The position numbers and the translations under genes are program-made. A stretch of DNA of 64,000 nucleotides from contig NZ_CP036402.1 in assembly GCF_004322855.1 (NCBI RefSeq), positions 4,372,001-4,436,000 on the forward strand, read 5' to 3'. This DNA comes from Egibacter rhizosphaerae. Its GTDB lineage: Bacteria > Actinomycetota > Nitriliruptoria > Euzebyales > Egibacteraceae. Below are positions 34,050 to 43,248 of the stretch, piece by piece. The notes under the pieces were generated by a model, which was not told the DNA's origin, did not search any database, and worked only from the letters and a program-made list of their open reading frames with translations. Within the stretch, counting starts at the first letter, position 1, and each line of letters starts with the position of its first letter.

Positions 34050-34541
34050 TTACTGCGATGCGCGGATGGTCACGGGTGCACACACATTCTCGCCGGCGTT
34101 GCCGGTGCAGACTCGGTAGTCGCCTGCCGGGGCGTCGTCCGGAATCGGCAGCGGGTCGGGTCCGGGGCCGACGATGCCGATGTCGTCTATCCCGAACCCT
34201 TCCGTGCCGGCTTCGACCACGAGCGGGCCCTCGTCGGTGTGGACGTTGGTGCTGATGTCGTAGGCGTGGTGGTAGTCCCCGTCCGCTGCGCGCTCGAGTA
34301 CGAGGTGGATGCCGCGCTGGTGTTCCTGCGGGAAGCGCACCTCGACCGTGTCGCCGGGGCGCGCCTCTGCCGGTTCGGCAACGATCTGTTCGGTGTCCAT
34401 CGCTGCCTCCGGGTCGAGTGGCCCGCGCTCATCGACATCGGCCTCGTCGGGCGCGCAGGCGGCTACCAGCACCATCGCGGTCACGGCTACCGTGCCCGCG
34501 ACCACGGCGAGTCTGGCGCGAGGGCAGGGGGCTCGGCGCAT
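34050..34541 (-). CDS. Secreted lipoprotein of unknown function
   Basis: A 163-residue exported lipoprotein. An Arg-rich n-region (MRRAPCPRARL), a hydrophobic h-region and lipobox LVAAC (modified Cys near residue 28) lead to an acidic mature protein. The mature part has ARPGDTVEVRFPQEHQRGIHLVLE and ends DYRVCTGNAGENVCAPVTI, the pattern of a small beta-sandwich with one likely disulfide. AGGAG lies 8 nt before the chosen ATG; an earlier frame reading lacks this. No family recognised. It is divergent from the decarboxylase gene. Confidence 0.8.
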   Translation of the reverse strand: MRRAPCPRARLAVVAGTVAVTAMVLVAACAPDEADVDERGPLDPEAAMDTEQIVAEPAEARPGDTVEVRFPQEHQRGIHLVLERAADGDYHHAYDISTNVHTDEGPLVVEAGTEGFGIDDIGIVGPGPDPLPIPDDAPAGDYRVCTGNAGENVCAPVTIRASQ

Positions 34542-34691
34542 CGCCGTGCTCCTGGATAGGTGGTGGCCTGCTCGTTGGACGTCGAGGGTGCACGGCTTGT
34601 TCCCTGACGTGCTCCGCCGCCTGGATGGAGTCAGAACGCCAGTCTCTCGGGCGGCAGCTCGGTCATGTCCCATTGGCTAGGATCGCGGGTC

Positions 34692-36230
34692 ATGGGCAAG
34701 TCCGAGAACTCGTCCGCGTCCGCCGCGTCCGACCCGTCCGAGCTGCCCCACGCGTCCGATGAGCCGTCGTCGGCCGCGTTCGACCACGAGGCGTTCCGCC
34801 GGCACGGACACGCCCTCGTCGACTGGATCGCCGACTACTGGGCCGGGCTCGAGGAGCGACCCGCCCAGCCCGACGTCCGACCGGGCGACGTGCGTGCGGC
34901 CCTGCCCGCCACTCCACCCGAGGAGCCCGAACCGTTCGCCCGGGTTCTGGAGGACCTGGACCAGCTCATCGCGCCGGCGCTGACCCACTGGCAGCACCCA
35001 CGGTTCTTCGGCTACTTCCCCGCGAACGTGTCGGGACCGTCGGTGCTCGGCGACCTCGCGGCGGCAGGGCTGGGCACGCAAGGCATGTCCTGGGCCACCG
35101 GTCCCGCGGCGACCGAACTCGAGACCCTGGCCCTGGACTGGCTCGCAGAGTTGCTCGGATTGCCGGATCGCTTCCGCAGCGACGGAGCCGGGGGAGGGGT
35201 GATCCAGGACTCCGCCTCGAGCGCGACCCTCGTCGCCCTCCTGGCGGCGCGCGAGCGCGCGACCGGCGGGGCTGCGCGCACGCACGGGATCGACCGGCCC
35301 CTCGCGGTCTACGCGACCGAGCACGCGCACAGCTCCGTCACAAAGGCCGCGCGCATCGCCGGGCTCGGGGAGTCGGCGGTGCGCCACGTGGGTTGCGATG
35401 ACGGCCATCGTCTCGATCCCGTGGCGTTGGGGGAGGCCCTCGCGGCCGACCGGCGGGCAGGCGTCACGCCCTGTGCCGTGATCGCGACCGTGGGGACGAC
35501 CTCCTCGGGCGCCGTGGATCCCGTCGCCGAGATCGCGGACGTCCTGGCCGGTGAGCCAGCTCCGGTGTGGCTGCACGTCGATGCCGCGTGGGCCGGTGTC
35601 GCCGCCGTGGCCCCGGAGCACCGGAACCTCGTCTCCGGCGCCGAGCGCGCGGACAGCTGGTCGACCAACCCCCACAAGTGGCTGCTCACCAACTTCGACT
35701 GCGACGCCTTCTGGGTCGCCGACCGGGGTCCGCTGCTCGACGCGCTCGCGATCCTGCCCGAGTACCTGCGCACCGACGCGAACGCCTCGGGCGACGCGAT
35801 CGACTACCGGGACTGGCAGGTACCCCTGGGCCGCCGGTTCCGCGCCCTGAAGCTCTGGTTCGTGCTGCGCGGCTTCGGCGCGAGTGGGCTGCGCGCCCAC
35901 ATCCGACGCCACGTCGACTGGGCCGCCGAGCTCGCGCAGCGGATCGAGGCCGACCCCCACCTCGAGCTCGCCGCCCCGCGCAGCCTGGCGCTGGTCTGCC
36001 TGCGCCATCGGGACGGGGAGGACGCGACGGCCCGAGTGCTGGAGGCCGCGAACGAGGGTGGACGGGCGGTGCTCACCCACACCCGACTCGGCGGCCGTCT
36101 GGTCGTGCGCGTCGCGATCGGGTCGGTGCACACCGCTCGCTGGCACGTTCGGGAGCTCGCGGACGAGCTGTCCGCGGCGGCCGAGGCGGCCTCGCGCGCC
36201 GACGGGCTCGCCGAGGATCGGTCCCGGTGA
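34692..36230 (+). CDS. Aromatic-L-amino-acid-type PLP decarboxylase
   Basis: A 512-residue group II decarboxylase. PLP lysine is Lys329 in NPHKWLLTNFDCDAFW, HVDAAWAG near 297 has the Asp that pairs with the pyridine nitrogen, and HWQHPRFFGYFPAN near 99 plus GVIQDSASSATLVALLAARE near 176 are the aromatic-decarboxylase (DDC/TDC/HDC) blocks. Likely products are tryptamine, tyramine or phenylethylamine; some close relatives are aldehyde synthases, which replace an active-site Tyr, and I cannot settle that. A Ser/Ala-rich leader of about 30 residues precedes the domain. TAGGA lies about 9 nt before the ATG. The HAD gene overlaps its stop. Confidence 0.88.
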   Translation: MGKSENSSASAASDPSELPHASDEPSSAAFDHEAFRRHGHALVDWIADYWAGLEERPAQPDVRPGDVRAALPATPPEEPEPFARVLEDLDQLIAPALTHWQHPRFFGYFPANVSGPSVLGDLAAAGLGTQGMSWATGPAATELETLALDWLAELLGLPDRFRSDGAGGGVIQDSASSATLVALLAARERATGGAARTHGIDRPLAVYATEHAHSSVTKAARIAGLGESAVRHVGCDDGHRLDPVALGEALAADRRAGVTPCAVIATVGTTSSGAVDPVAEIADVLAGEPAPVWLHVDAAWAGVAAVAPEHRNLVSGAERADSWSTNPHKWLLTNFDCDAFWVADRGPLLDALAILPEYLRTDANASGDAIDYRDWQVPLGRRFRALKLWFVLRGFGASGLRAHIRRHVDWAAELAQRIEADPHLELAAPRSLALVCLRHRDGEDATARVLEAANEGGRAVLTHTRLGGRLVVRVAIGSVHTARWHVRELADELSAAAEAASRADGLAEDRSR

Positions 36231-36838
36231 TGGCTCCCACGGCCGTGGTCTTCGATGTCGGCGGGGTGCTGCTGGACTGGGATCCGCGGCACCTCTACCG
36301 CAAGCTCATCCCGGACCGCGACGAGCGGGAGTGGTTCCTCGCCCATGTGTGCAACCCCGAGTGGAACGCGCAGCAGGACCGCGGTCGCCCGTTCGTCGAC
36401 GCCATCGCCGAGCGCCAAGCGGCCTTTCCCGCCTACCGCGAGCTGATCGCGGCGTACTGGGAGCGCTGGGACGAAATGCTCGGCGGCCCACTGGTCGGGA
36501 CCGTCGCCGTGCTCGACCAGCTCGAGCGCGCCGGCGTGGCGTGCTACGCCCTGACGAACTTCTCGAACGAGACGTGGCCGCGGGCGTTTCGCCGCTACCC
36601 GTGGCTCGGCCGCTTTGCCGGTATCGTCATCTCGGGACGGGAACGCGTCGTCAAGCCCGATGTTCGCATCTACCAACGGCTGATCGCGAGGTACTGGCTC
36701 GACCCCGCCGAGACGGTGCTGATCGACGATCGGCCCGAGAACGTGGCAGCGGCCGAGCGTATCGGCTTCCAAGCCCTGCAGTTCGTGTCCCCGATCGGGC
36801 TCCGCGAGGACCTCCGCAGCCACGGACTCTCCGTATGA
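36230..36838 (+). CDS. HAD-superfamily hydrolase (subfamily IA)
   Basis: A 202-residue haloacid-dehalogenase-type phosphatase. Motif I is VVFDVGGVLLDWD (nucleophile Asp9; the usual second Asp is Gly, as in the YihX/epoxide-hydrolase-like subgroup), motif II is ALTNFSNETW near 107, motif III Lys is in RVVKPDVRIYQRL near 143, and motif IV is VLIDDRPENVAAAE near 165. An alpha-helical cap occupies about 15-85. The ATG overlaps the decarboxylase stop (TGATG), or the adjacent GTG may be used; co-transcription is likely, though no shared pathway is obvious. The substrate is unknown. Confidence 0.88.
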   Translation: MAPTAVVFDVGGVLLDWDPRHLYRKLIPDRDEREWFLAHVCNPEWNAQQDRGRPFVDAIAERQAAFPAYRELIAAYWERWDEMLGGPLVGTVAVLDQLERAGVACYALTNFSNETWPRAFRRYPWLGRFAGIVISGRERVVKPDVRIYQRLIARYWLDPAETVLIDDRPENVAAAERIGFQALQFVSPIGLREDLRSHGLSV

Positions 36839-36941
36839 GGTTCCTGGCCGGCGCCCGACATTGATGGCCGCAACCGATGAGAAACGCACGCTCGGCGAGT
36901 CGCACCTTGTGCGAGCCCGTGTCCACCGAGGAGGAACGCAC

Positions 36942-37361
36942 ATGGCCAGCGTCCAGCTCAACCCCTATCTGATGTTCCAGGATCGCGCCCGCGAGGCGAT
37001 GGACTTCTACCGTGAGGTCTTCGGCGGTGAACTCACGATGCAGACCTACGCCGAGGGCGGCATGAGCGCTGATCCGTCCAACGACGAGCGGATCATGCAC
37101 GCCCAGCTCGTTACGCCCCACGGGCTGATCCTGATGGCCTCGGACGTGCCCGACGGGGTGCCCTACGAGCCCGGCTCGGCGATCTCGATCTCGCTGAGCG
37201 GCGACGACGGGTCGGCCCTCGGAGGCTTCTACGACGCGCTGGTCGACGGTGGCACGGTCATCCAGCCGCTCACGGAGGCGCCGTGGGGTGACACGTTCGG
37301 CGTGTGCGTCGACCGCTTTGGCACGAGTTGGATGGTCAACATCGGCAGCGCCCCGACCTGA
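36942..37361 (+). CDS. VOC-family protein (PhnB-like)
   Basis: A 139-residue vicinal-oxygen-chelate fold protein of the PhnB/glyoxalase-like subgroup. LNPYLMFQDRAREAMDFYREVFGGEL at the start is given here only in outline (LNPYLMF, AMDFYREVFGG), then MHAQLV and the C-terminal PWGDTFGVCVDRFGTSWMVN. Such proteins bind small electrophiles or act on unknown substrates and often lack a full metal site. GAGGAGG lies 7 nt before the ATG. It probably has its own promoter in the 103 nt after the HAD gene and is followed by a repeat array. Confidence 0.88.
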   Translation: MASVQLNPYLMFQDRAREAMDFYREVFGGELTMQTYAEGGMSADPSNDERIMHAQLVTPHGLILMASDVPDGVPYEPGSAISISLSGDDGSALGGFYDALVDGGTVIQPLTEAPWGDTFGVCVDRFGTSWMVNIGSAPT

Positions 37362-37368
37362 GCCTTCC

Positions 37369-37466
37369 CCGGCCAGGGAGCGGTCTCCGGCCAGGAAGCG
37401 ATCCCCGGCCAGGAGCCGATCCCGGGGTGCCCCGGAGCCGATCCCGGGGCGCCCCGGAGCCGATCC
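37369..37466. repeat. Composite tandem repeat array between convergent genes
   Basis: Three 18-bp units (CCGGCCAGGAAGCGATCC-like, at 37369-37386, 37387-37404 and 37405-37422) are followed by two 22-bp units (37423-37444 and 37445-37466) differing by one base. Both unit types share an ending GAGCCGATCC, so the second seems to have evolved from the first. The array fills almost the whole gap between the VOC gene and the glgM stop and can fold into hairpins (GGGGCGCCCC is palindromic). Confidence 0.85.
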
Positions 37467-37474
37467 CTGGCGCC

Positions 37475-38695
37475 TCACCGAGCGACGCTGCGGCCCTCGA
37501 TCACGCTGCGGTAGAGCCCGGCGGTCTGGCCCGCGATCGCGGGCCAGCTGAAGTGCTCGAGCACGCGCGCACGGCCGGCCTGGCCCATCATGCGGGCACG
37601 TTCGGGGTCGCGGACGAGGTCGTTGCAGGCATCGGCGAGTCGATGCGCGAACGCCTCGGGGTCTGCCGGCGAGCCGAACGGGTCGTCGCCGGGGTGGAAG
37701 CCGACCAGGTGGCCCGTCTCGCCCTCGACCACGACCTCGGGGATGCCGCCGACGGAACTCGCGACGACGGCGGCCTCGCAGGCCATGGCTTCGACGTTGA
37801 CGAGCCCGAAGGGCTCGTAGATCGAGGGGCAGGCGAAGGCGGTGGCGTGGCTGAGCAGCTGCACGATGTCGGGGCGGGGGAGCATCTCGTCGATCCAGAA
37901 GACACCGTCCCGTTGCTCGCGCAGGGCGGCGACCGCGTCGCTCACCTCCCGTCCGAGCTCGGGGGTGTCGGGGGCGCCGGCGCAGAGGATGAGCTGCGCC
38001 TCGCGGTCGAGGTCCGCGGCCGCGTCGAGCAGGTGGGTGACCCCTTTCTGCCGCGTGATGCGGCCCACGAACACGATCGAGGGGCGATCGGTGTCGATGC
38101 CGAAGCGTTCGAGCGCGTCGGTTCGACGGTCGGGCGTGTACACGTCCGGGTCGATCCCGTTGTGGATGACCGTGAGCTTCTCCGGATCGATGTCGGGATA
38201 GCAGCGCAGCACGTCGTCGCGCATGCCGGCACTCACGGCGATCACCGCATCCGCGCCCTCGATCCCGGTGCGCTCCGCGAAGGACGAGAGGGCGTAGCCA
38301 CCGCCGAGCTGTTCGCGCTTCCACGGCCGCAGGGGCTCGAGGCTGTGCGTGGTGACGACGTGCGGGATGTCGTAGACGAGAGCGGCGAGATGCCCGGCGA
38401 GGTTCGCGTACCAGGTGTGGGAGTGGGCGACGTCCGCTCCCTCGAGGCCCGCGACGATCGAGAGGTCGGTCGCGAGGTGGCGGAGCGCGGCGAGGTGGGG
38501 GGCGTCCCCGGCCAGCGCCTCCCAGGTGCCGTGGGCGCCGGCCACGAGGGGATCGTCCCGCGGTTCGCCGAAGCAGTGCACCTGCACGTTGACGTGGTCG
38601 GCGAGGGCACGGGCCAGGTGCTCGACGTGCACGCCCGCGCCCCCGTAGACAGCAGGCGGGTACTCGCGCGTGATGAGGGCCGCGTGCAGCGTCAT
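37475..38695 (-). CDS. glgM: GT4 glycogen synthase / maltose-1-phosphate synthase
   Basis: A 406-residue glycosyltransferase of the Corynebacterium-family GlgA (TIGR02149 type), orthologous in kind to mycobacterial Rv1212c/GlgM, which uses ADP-glucose to make alpha-maltose-1-phosphate. The nucleotide-sugar donor site KGVTHLL near 200 and the GT4 E-x7-E region [18 protein letters not shown] near 305 are visible; the N-terminal acceptor domain has [21 protein letters not shown]. The start ATG overlaps the stop of glgC (ATGA), so the two enzymes are coupled. A classical glycogen synthase role is the alternative; GlgE, needed for the maltose-1-phosphate route, is not in this window. Confidence 0.85.
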   Translation of the reverse strand: MTLHAALITREYPPAVYGGAGVHVEHLARALADHVNVQVHCFGEPRDDPLVAGAHGTWEALAGDAPHLAALRHLATDLSIVAGLEGADVAHSHTWYANLAGHLAALVYDIPHVVTTHSLEPLRPWKREQLGGGYALSSFAERTGIEGADAVIAVSAGMRDDVLRCYPDIDPEKLTVIHNGIDPDVYTPDRRTDALERFGIDTDRPSIVFVGRITRQKGVTHLLDAAADLDREAQLILCAGAPDTPELGREVSDAVAALREQRDGVFWIDEMLPRPDIVQLLSHATAFACPSIYEPFGLVNVEAMACEAAVVASSVGGIPEVVVEGETGHLVGFHPGDDPFGSPADPEAFAHRLADACNDLVRDPERARMMGQAGRARVLEHFSWPAIAGQTAGLYRSVIEGRSVAR

Positions 38696-39972
38696 CGGAT
38701 CGTGACGACGCTCGGGTCGACGATGGCCTCCTCGGGGATCGGATCGCCCTTGCCGAGCACCACCGTCCCCTGCTCGGAGACGGTGAAGAGTTCGGCGTCC
38801 CGCTCGGGGTCGACGCCGATGTGGGCCCCGGGTGGAACGGTGACGTTCTTGTCGAGGATGGCGCCGCGCACGACCGCGTGGCGCCCGATCTCGCAACCGT
38901 TGAGGACGACCGAGTCCTCGACCAGCGAGTAGGAGTGGACGCGCGCGCCGGGGGACAGGACCGAGTGTCGCACCGTGCCGCCGGAGATCACCGTGCCCTG
39001 CGAGACCATCGAGTCCAGCGCCATCCCGCGCCGCGCGTCCTGATCGAAGACGAACTTCGCGGGGGGCTTCGGCGGGTTCCAGGTGTGGATCGGCCACTGC
39101 TCGTTGTACAGGTTGAAGACCGGATGGACGCTGATCAGGTCCATGTGCGCGTCGAAGTACGAATCGAGCGTGCCGACGTCGCGCCAGTAGGCGAAGTCGC
39201 GCTCGGTCGAGCCGGGTACGTCGTTCTCGGTGAAGTCGTAGACGTGCGCCTGGCCCGCGTCGACCATCGTCGGAATGATGTCGCCACCGAGGTCGTGCTC
39301 GGAGTCCTCGTCGGCGGCGTCGGCGGTGATCGCCTGGATGAGGGCGTTGGTCGTGAAGACGTAGTTGCCCATCGAGGCGAAGACCTGATCGGGTGCGTCG
39401 GACAAGGGGGTCGGGTCCGAGGGCTTCTCCCGGAACGCCCGCACCTTGGTGCCCTCCCCGGGCTCGATGATGCCGAACTGGTCGGCATCATCGATCGGCA
39501 CGCGCGTTCCGGCCACCGTGACGCCGGCACCGGACTCCATGTGGGCGGCGAGCATCTGCCGTGGGTCCATGCGGTAGATGTGGTCGGCGCCGAAGACGAC
39601 GACGTAGTCCGGTCGCTCGTCGTGGATGAGGTTGAAGTTCTGGAAGATGGCGTCGGCCGAGCCGGCGAACCAGCGGGGTCCCTTGCGCATCTGGGCGGGT
39701 ACGGGCGCGACGTAGTTGCCGAGCAGCGAGCTCATGCGCCAGGTCTGGGCGATGTGCCGGTCGAGCGAGTGCGACTTGTACTGGGTGAGCACCACGATCT
39801 TGAGGAACCCGGCGTTCACGAGGTTCGAGAGCACGAAGTCGATGAGGCGGTAGGTTCCGCCGAAGGGCACGGCTGGCTTCGCCCGGTCCCGGGTGAGGGG
39901 GGCGAGGCGCTTGCCCTCGCCCCCGGCCAGCACGATCGACAGCACGTTGGTGGTGTCGGTCCGGATCGACAT
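38692..39972 (-). CDS. glgC: Glucose-1-phosphate adenylyltransferase
   Basis: A 426-residue ADP-glucose pyrophosphorylase supplying the donor for GlgM. The nucleotidyltransferase domain starts [20 protein letters not shown] at about 10-29 and continues [33 protein letters not shown] and GNYVF follow; the C-terminal left-handed beta-helix (about 300-415) has hexapeptide repeats such as [26 protein letters not shown] lies 6 nt before the ATG at 39972; the longer frame is not homologous. It is the first gene of the pair and is divergent from trpB2, 249 nt apart. Confidence 0.95.
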   Translation of the reverse strand: MSIRTDTTNVLSIVLAGGEGKRLAPLTRDRAKPAVPFGGTYRLIDFVLSNLVNAGFLKIVVLTQYKSHSLDRHIAQTWRMSSLLGNYVAPVPAQMRKGPRWFAGSADAIFQNFNLIHDERPDYVVVFGADHIYRMDPRQMLAAHMESGAGVTVAGTRVPIDDADQFGIIEPGEGTKVRAFREKPSDPTPLSDAPDQVFASMGNYVFTTNALIQAITADAADEDSEHDLGGDIIPTMVDAGQAHVYDFTENDVPGSTERDFAYWRDVGTLDSYFDAHMDLISVHPVFNLYNEQWPIHTWNPPKPPAKFVFDQDARRGMALDSMVSQGTVISGGTVRHSVLSPGARVHSYSLVEDSVVLNGCEIGRHAVVRGAILDKNVTVPPGAHIGVDPERDAELFTVSEQGTVVLGKGDPIPEEAIVDPSVVTIR

Positions 39973-40078
39973 GGCGCTCCTTGTCGTGCGGACGGAGAGG
40001 GCGCTTCTCGTGCAGCGCACTCGGGTCGGTCGCGCGTAACCCTCGGCATCCCCGGCTCGGCCGCAACGTACACCGGGC

Positions 40079-40095
40079 GGCATCCGGGGTGGAGG
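40079..40095. repeat. Third exact copy of 17-mer GGCATCCGGGGTGGAGG
   Basis: This 17-mer in the divergent glgC/trpB2 gap is identical to two copies in the array at 15998-16066. Seventeen identical bases recurring 24 kb away in intergenic DNA are not expected by chance, so a dispersed element is indicated. Confidence 0.75.
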
Positions 40096-40221
40096 GCGAA
40101 GGCGGTCGCCTCGAACGAACGGCTCCCCGGATCCCGCGTGGCGCGGTACGGTCCTGCATGGGAAGGGCACGACCCGTCAGCGGCGACGCCCGCACGCGCG
40201 GGCACGAGGAGGTGGACAGTC

Positions 40222-41586
40222 TTGGCCGAGCGCACCAAGTACCTGTTGGACGAAGAGGCGTTGCCCACGCATTGGTACAACATCGGGGCCGACCTCCCCG
40301 TCGCGCCGCCGCCGGTCCTTCACCCGGCCACGCACGAGCCGATCGGGCCGGACGACCTCGCGCCGCTCTTCCCGATGGCCCTCATCGAGCAGGAGGTCAC
40401 CGCCGAACGGTGGGTCGAGATCCCCGAGCCGGTCCGCGACGTCTACCGGCTGTGGCGTCCCAGCCCCTTGTATCGGGCCCGCCGCCTCGAGCGGGCGCTC
40501 GGCACGCCCGCTCGCATCTACTACAAGTACGAGGGGACGTCGCCGGCGGGCAGCCACAAGCCGAACACGAGCGTCCCGCAGGCCTGGTACAACGCCGAGG
40601 AAGGCGTCGAGCGCTTGGCGACCGAGACCGGCGCCGGGCAGTGGGGGAGTGCGCTCGCCTTCGCCTGCTCGCAGTTCGACCTCGACTGCGAAGTGTGGCA
40701 GGTGCGGGCGAGCTACACGCAGAAGCCGTACCGCAAGGCGATGATCGAGGCGTACGGGGCCACGATCCACCCGAGCCCGTCCGAGCGGACCGAGGCGGGC
40801 CGCAAGATCCTCGCCGATGACCCCGACAGCCCGGGGAGTCTGGGCATCGCCATTAGCGAGGCCGTGGAAGCGGCGGGCAGCGACCCGGACTGTCGCTACG
40901 CCCTGGGCAGCGTCCTGTCGCACGTGCTGCTGCACCAGACCGTGATCGGCCAGGAAGCCATGCAGCAGATGGCCGCCGCGGGGGACCAACCGAATCTCGT
41001 GATCGGGTGCACCGGGGGAGGGTCGAACTTCGCCGGTCTCGCGTTCCCGTTCCTGCGGGAGAACCTCGCCGGAAGGCTCGACGCGGTGATCCGCGCGGTC
41101 GAGCCGACCGCTTGCCCGACGCTCACCCGTGGGGTCTACGCCTACGACTACGGCGACACGGCGGGGCTCACCCCGCTCATGAAGATGCACACCCTGGGAC
41201 ACGACTTCATCCCCGACCCGATCCATTCGGGTGGGCTGCGCTACCACGCGATGTCGCCGCTGCTGTCGCACATCGTCGAGCAGGGGCTGATCGAGGCGGT
41301 CGCGTACGACCAGAAGCCCTGCTTCGAGGCCGGCCTCCAGTTCGCTCGGACCGAGGGGATCATCCCGGCGCCGGAGCCGACCCACGCCCTCGCTGCCTGC
41401 ATCGACGAGGCCCTCGCCTGCAAGGAGACCGGTGAGGAGAAGGTGATCCTGACGGCCTTGTGCGGGCACGGCCACTTCGACATGAACGCCTACGAGCGCT
41501 ACCTCGCCGGTGAGCTCGTCGACCGACCGTACCCCCAGGCCCAGATGGACGAAGCCCTCACCAGGCTGCCCCGGGTCGACGTCTAG
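40222..41586 (+). CDS. trpB2: TrpB2-type tryptophan synthase beta-like enzyme
   Basis: A 454-residue PLP enzyme of the TrpB2 (TIGR01415) subgroup, which differs from canonical TrpB by extra N-terminal sequence and acts without a dedicated TrpA; it condenses serine with indole or a related acceptor. PLP lysine is Lys113 in [25 protein letters not shown] near 255 binds the phosphate; the tail [15 protein letters not shown] is typical. The TTG start at 40222 is supported by GAGGAGG 9 nt upstream and by the family's usual beginning (KYLLDE, PTHWYNI); no ATG fits. No other trp gene is nearby. Confidence 0.9.
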   Translation: MAERTKYLLDEEALPTHWYNIGADLPVAPPPVLHPATHEPIGPDDLAPLFPMALIEQEVTAERWVEIPEPVRDVYRLWRPSPLYRARRLERALGTPARIYYKYEGTSPAGSHKPNTSVPQAWYNAEEGVERLATETGAGQWGSALAFACSQFDLDCEVWQVRASYTQKPYRKAMIEAYGATIHPSPSERTEAGRKILADDPDSPGSLGIAISEAVEAAGSDPDCRYALGSVLSHVLLHQTVIGQEAMQQMAAAGDQPNLVIGCTGGGSNFAGLAFPFLRENLAGRLDAVIRAVEPTACPTLTRGVYAYDYGDTAGLTPLMKMHTLGHDFIPDPIHSGGLRYHAMSPLLSHIVEQGLIEAVAYDQKPCFEAGLQFARTEGIIPAPEPTHALAACIDEALACKETGEEKVILTALCGHGHFDMNAYERYLAGELVDRPYPQAQMDEALTRLPRVDV

Positions 41587-41620
41587 CCGGAGTCTCGTTC
41601 CCGCCGGCGATCGGCCCCCT

Positions 41621-41680
41621 ACGAACGCCTGACCCTACGAGCGCCGGCCTGGTACGAGCGCCGGCCTCGCACGAGCGCCG
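41621..41680. repeat. Four degenerate 17-bp tandem repeats
   Basis: ACGARCGCC recurs at 41621, 41637, 41654 and 41671, a period of 16-17 bp, with longer identity (TACGAGCGCCGGCCT) between the middle units. It lies between the trpB2 stop and a strong hairpin. It is a further locus with its own repeat unit at the end of a gene. Confidence 0.75.
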
Positions 41681-41709
41681 GGTGGGACCACCGCGGGGTG
41701 GCCCCACCC
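41680..41709. terminator. 30-nt hairpin between convergent trpB2 and ABC operon
   Basis: GGGTGGG-A-CCACC-GCGG-GGTGG-C-CCCACCC folds into a 13-pair stem with one A/C mismatch and a 4-nt GCGG loop. It sits 20 nt beyond the substrate-binding-protein stop and 93 nt beyond trpB2, so it probably ends the large importer operon and trpB2 alike. Confidence 0.7.
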
Positions 41710-41729
41710 GAAGTGCTCGTCGACGGGAG

Positions 41730-43187
41730 TTAGTAGCTGTCGCGGCAGGGCTCGTCGAAGTCGTGCTCGGCCGCGGTCGGACCCTCGTACTCGATCTCGG
41801 TGTTCACGAGACCCGACGAGCTCTCTCGGTCGGGCTCGCCCATGGCCGAGGCGCGCACGACCCGATCGTTGGGCTCCCCGGCGAAGTTGCCGCTGCCCTC
41901 GGGCAACATCCCCTCGTAGTCCACGCTGTCGAGCTCGTGGATGGCGTCCATGACGGCCGCGCGCGAGATCTCACCTTCGTCGGCGGCTGCTTCCAACGCA
42001 TCGCGAATCGGGTACTGCGACACCCACCCGGCGGTGTGGAAGTTGTTGCGCGGCTCGCCCTCCCCGGCCTCGCCGAGTGCGTCCTGCATCGCCTGGTGGC
42101 CCGGGGTGTCCGATTCGTACGTGGGGTAGGGCCCCACCGACCAGTAGAAGTTCTCCATCGCCTCACCGGCGGGGGAGTCGAGCAACGCGACGTTCCACGT
42201 CGGCCCGTGACCGATGAAGAAGCCCTCGTAGCCCTGTGCGACCGACTCGCCGACCAGCGCGCCGGCGTCGGTCGGGTTCGTCGTGAGGATCACGAGGTCG
42301 GGGTCCTGCGAGACGATCTCGGCGATCGCGTCCGCCTGGTTCTCCTCGCCGTCGGGCGTCTGCACACCGATGTGCTCGGCTCCCACGGCCTCGGCCGCGT
42401 GGCGCACACCGACGTCCGAGTCCTGTCCGTAGTCGTTCGGGTAGTGGACACTCATGATCGTGTCGACGTCCTCGGCGTTCTCGATGTAGTAGTCCACCGC
42501 GTTCATCGAGTCCACGCAGTAGTTCGGACCGGTCTCGAGCATCACCGGGTCGAACGGGAAGTCCGAGTTCCATGCCATGGGGACGGCGAACATGTCGTCG
42601 CCCTCGAGCTCGTCACGGATCGCGATGGTGGGGGAGGAGCCGAGCGACACCCCGAGGCCGAGGATGTCCCCGCGGATCTCCTCGAAGACCTCCGCCTGCA
42701 CCTCCGGGACGTACTCGTTGTCGCGGATGTGCGTCTCGATGTCGACGTCGTATCCGCCGATCCCGCCGTCCTCGTTCACCTCGGCCCAGAAGGCTTCCAT
42801 CGCGTCCTGGATCAGCGGACCGGCCTGCGCGAAGGCCCCGACGGTGAGATCGTTCAACGAGCCGAGGTAGATGCACCCGTTGTCCTCGTTCACCGCCACG
42901 TCCTCCGGGCAGGGCTCCTCGGTGACACCGGCACCGGGGGCCTCCGGGGCCTCCTCCTCGTCCTCGTCGTCGGGGTCCTCGTCCTCCTCGTCCGGCTCCT
43001 CCTCCTCCTCCGGCTCGTCGTCGTCCGGCTCCTCGTCATCGTCGTCCGGCTCGTCGTCGACGGCGGCGTCGTCAGGGTCCTCGTCGTCGGCTGGCTCGGC
43101 CGCCTCCTCGTCCTGGCGACACCCGGCGATCGCCAGTGCGATCACCAGCAGCCCGACCAGAAGCGCGAGCGTTGATCTGCTGTGCAT
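41730..43187 (-). CDS. Branched-chain-amino-acid-type ABC substrate-binding lipoprotein
   Basis: A 485-residue type I periplasmic-binding-protein homologue (Peripla_BP_6/LivK-like). Signal peptide MHSRSTLALLVGLLVIALA is followed by lipobox AIAGC (Cys near 23). Residues about 25-85 are an almost pure Asp/Glu linker, then the binding domains run from about 95 (YLGSLNDLTVGAFAQAGPLI, AEVNEDGGIGGYDVDIE). AAAGGAG lies 9 nt before the ATG. It is the last gene of livF-livG-fadD-livH-livM-binding protein. The embedded acyl-CoA synthetase suggests a carboxylic acid (aromatic, fatty or dicarboxylic) rather than an amino acid as ligand; this is inference. Confidence 0.9.
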   Translation of the reverse strand: MHSRSTLALLVGLLVIALAIAGCRQDEEAAEPADDEDPDDAAVDDEPDDDDEEPDDDEPEEEEEPDEEDEDPDDEDEEEAPEAPGAGVTEEPCPEDVAVNEDNGCIYLGSLNDLTVGAFAQAGPLIQDAMEAFWAEVNEDGGIGGYDVDIETHIRDNEYVPEVQAEVFEEIRGDILGLGVSLGSSPTIAIRDELEGDDMFAVPMAWNSDFPFDPVMLETGPNYCVDSMNAVDYYIENAEDVDTIMSVHYPNDYGQDSDVGVRHAAEAVGAEHIGVQTPDGEENQADAIAEIVSQDPDLVILTTNPTDAGALVGESVAQGYEGFFIGHGPTWNVALLDSPAGEAMENFYWSVGPYPTYESDTPGHQAMQDALGEAGEGEPRNNFHTAGWVSQYPIRDALEAAADEGEISRAAVMDAIHELDSVDYEGMLPEGSGNFAGEPNDRVVRASAMGEPDRESSSGLVNTEIEYEGPTAAEHDFDEPCRDSY

Positions 43188-43248
43188 GTGTGTGGCTCCT
43201 TTGTCGCCCACCCGTGATGGAGTCCGGCGCACGGCTTTCACCGCGCGG

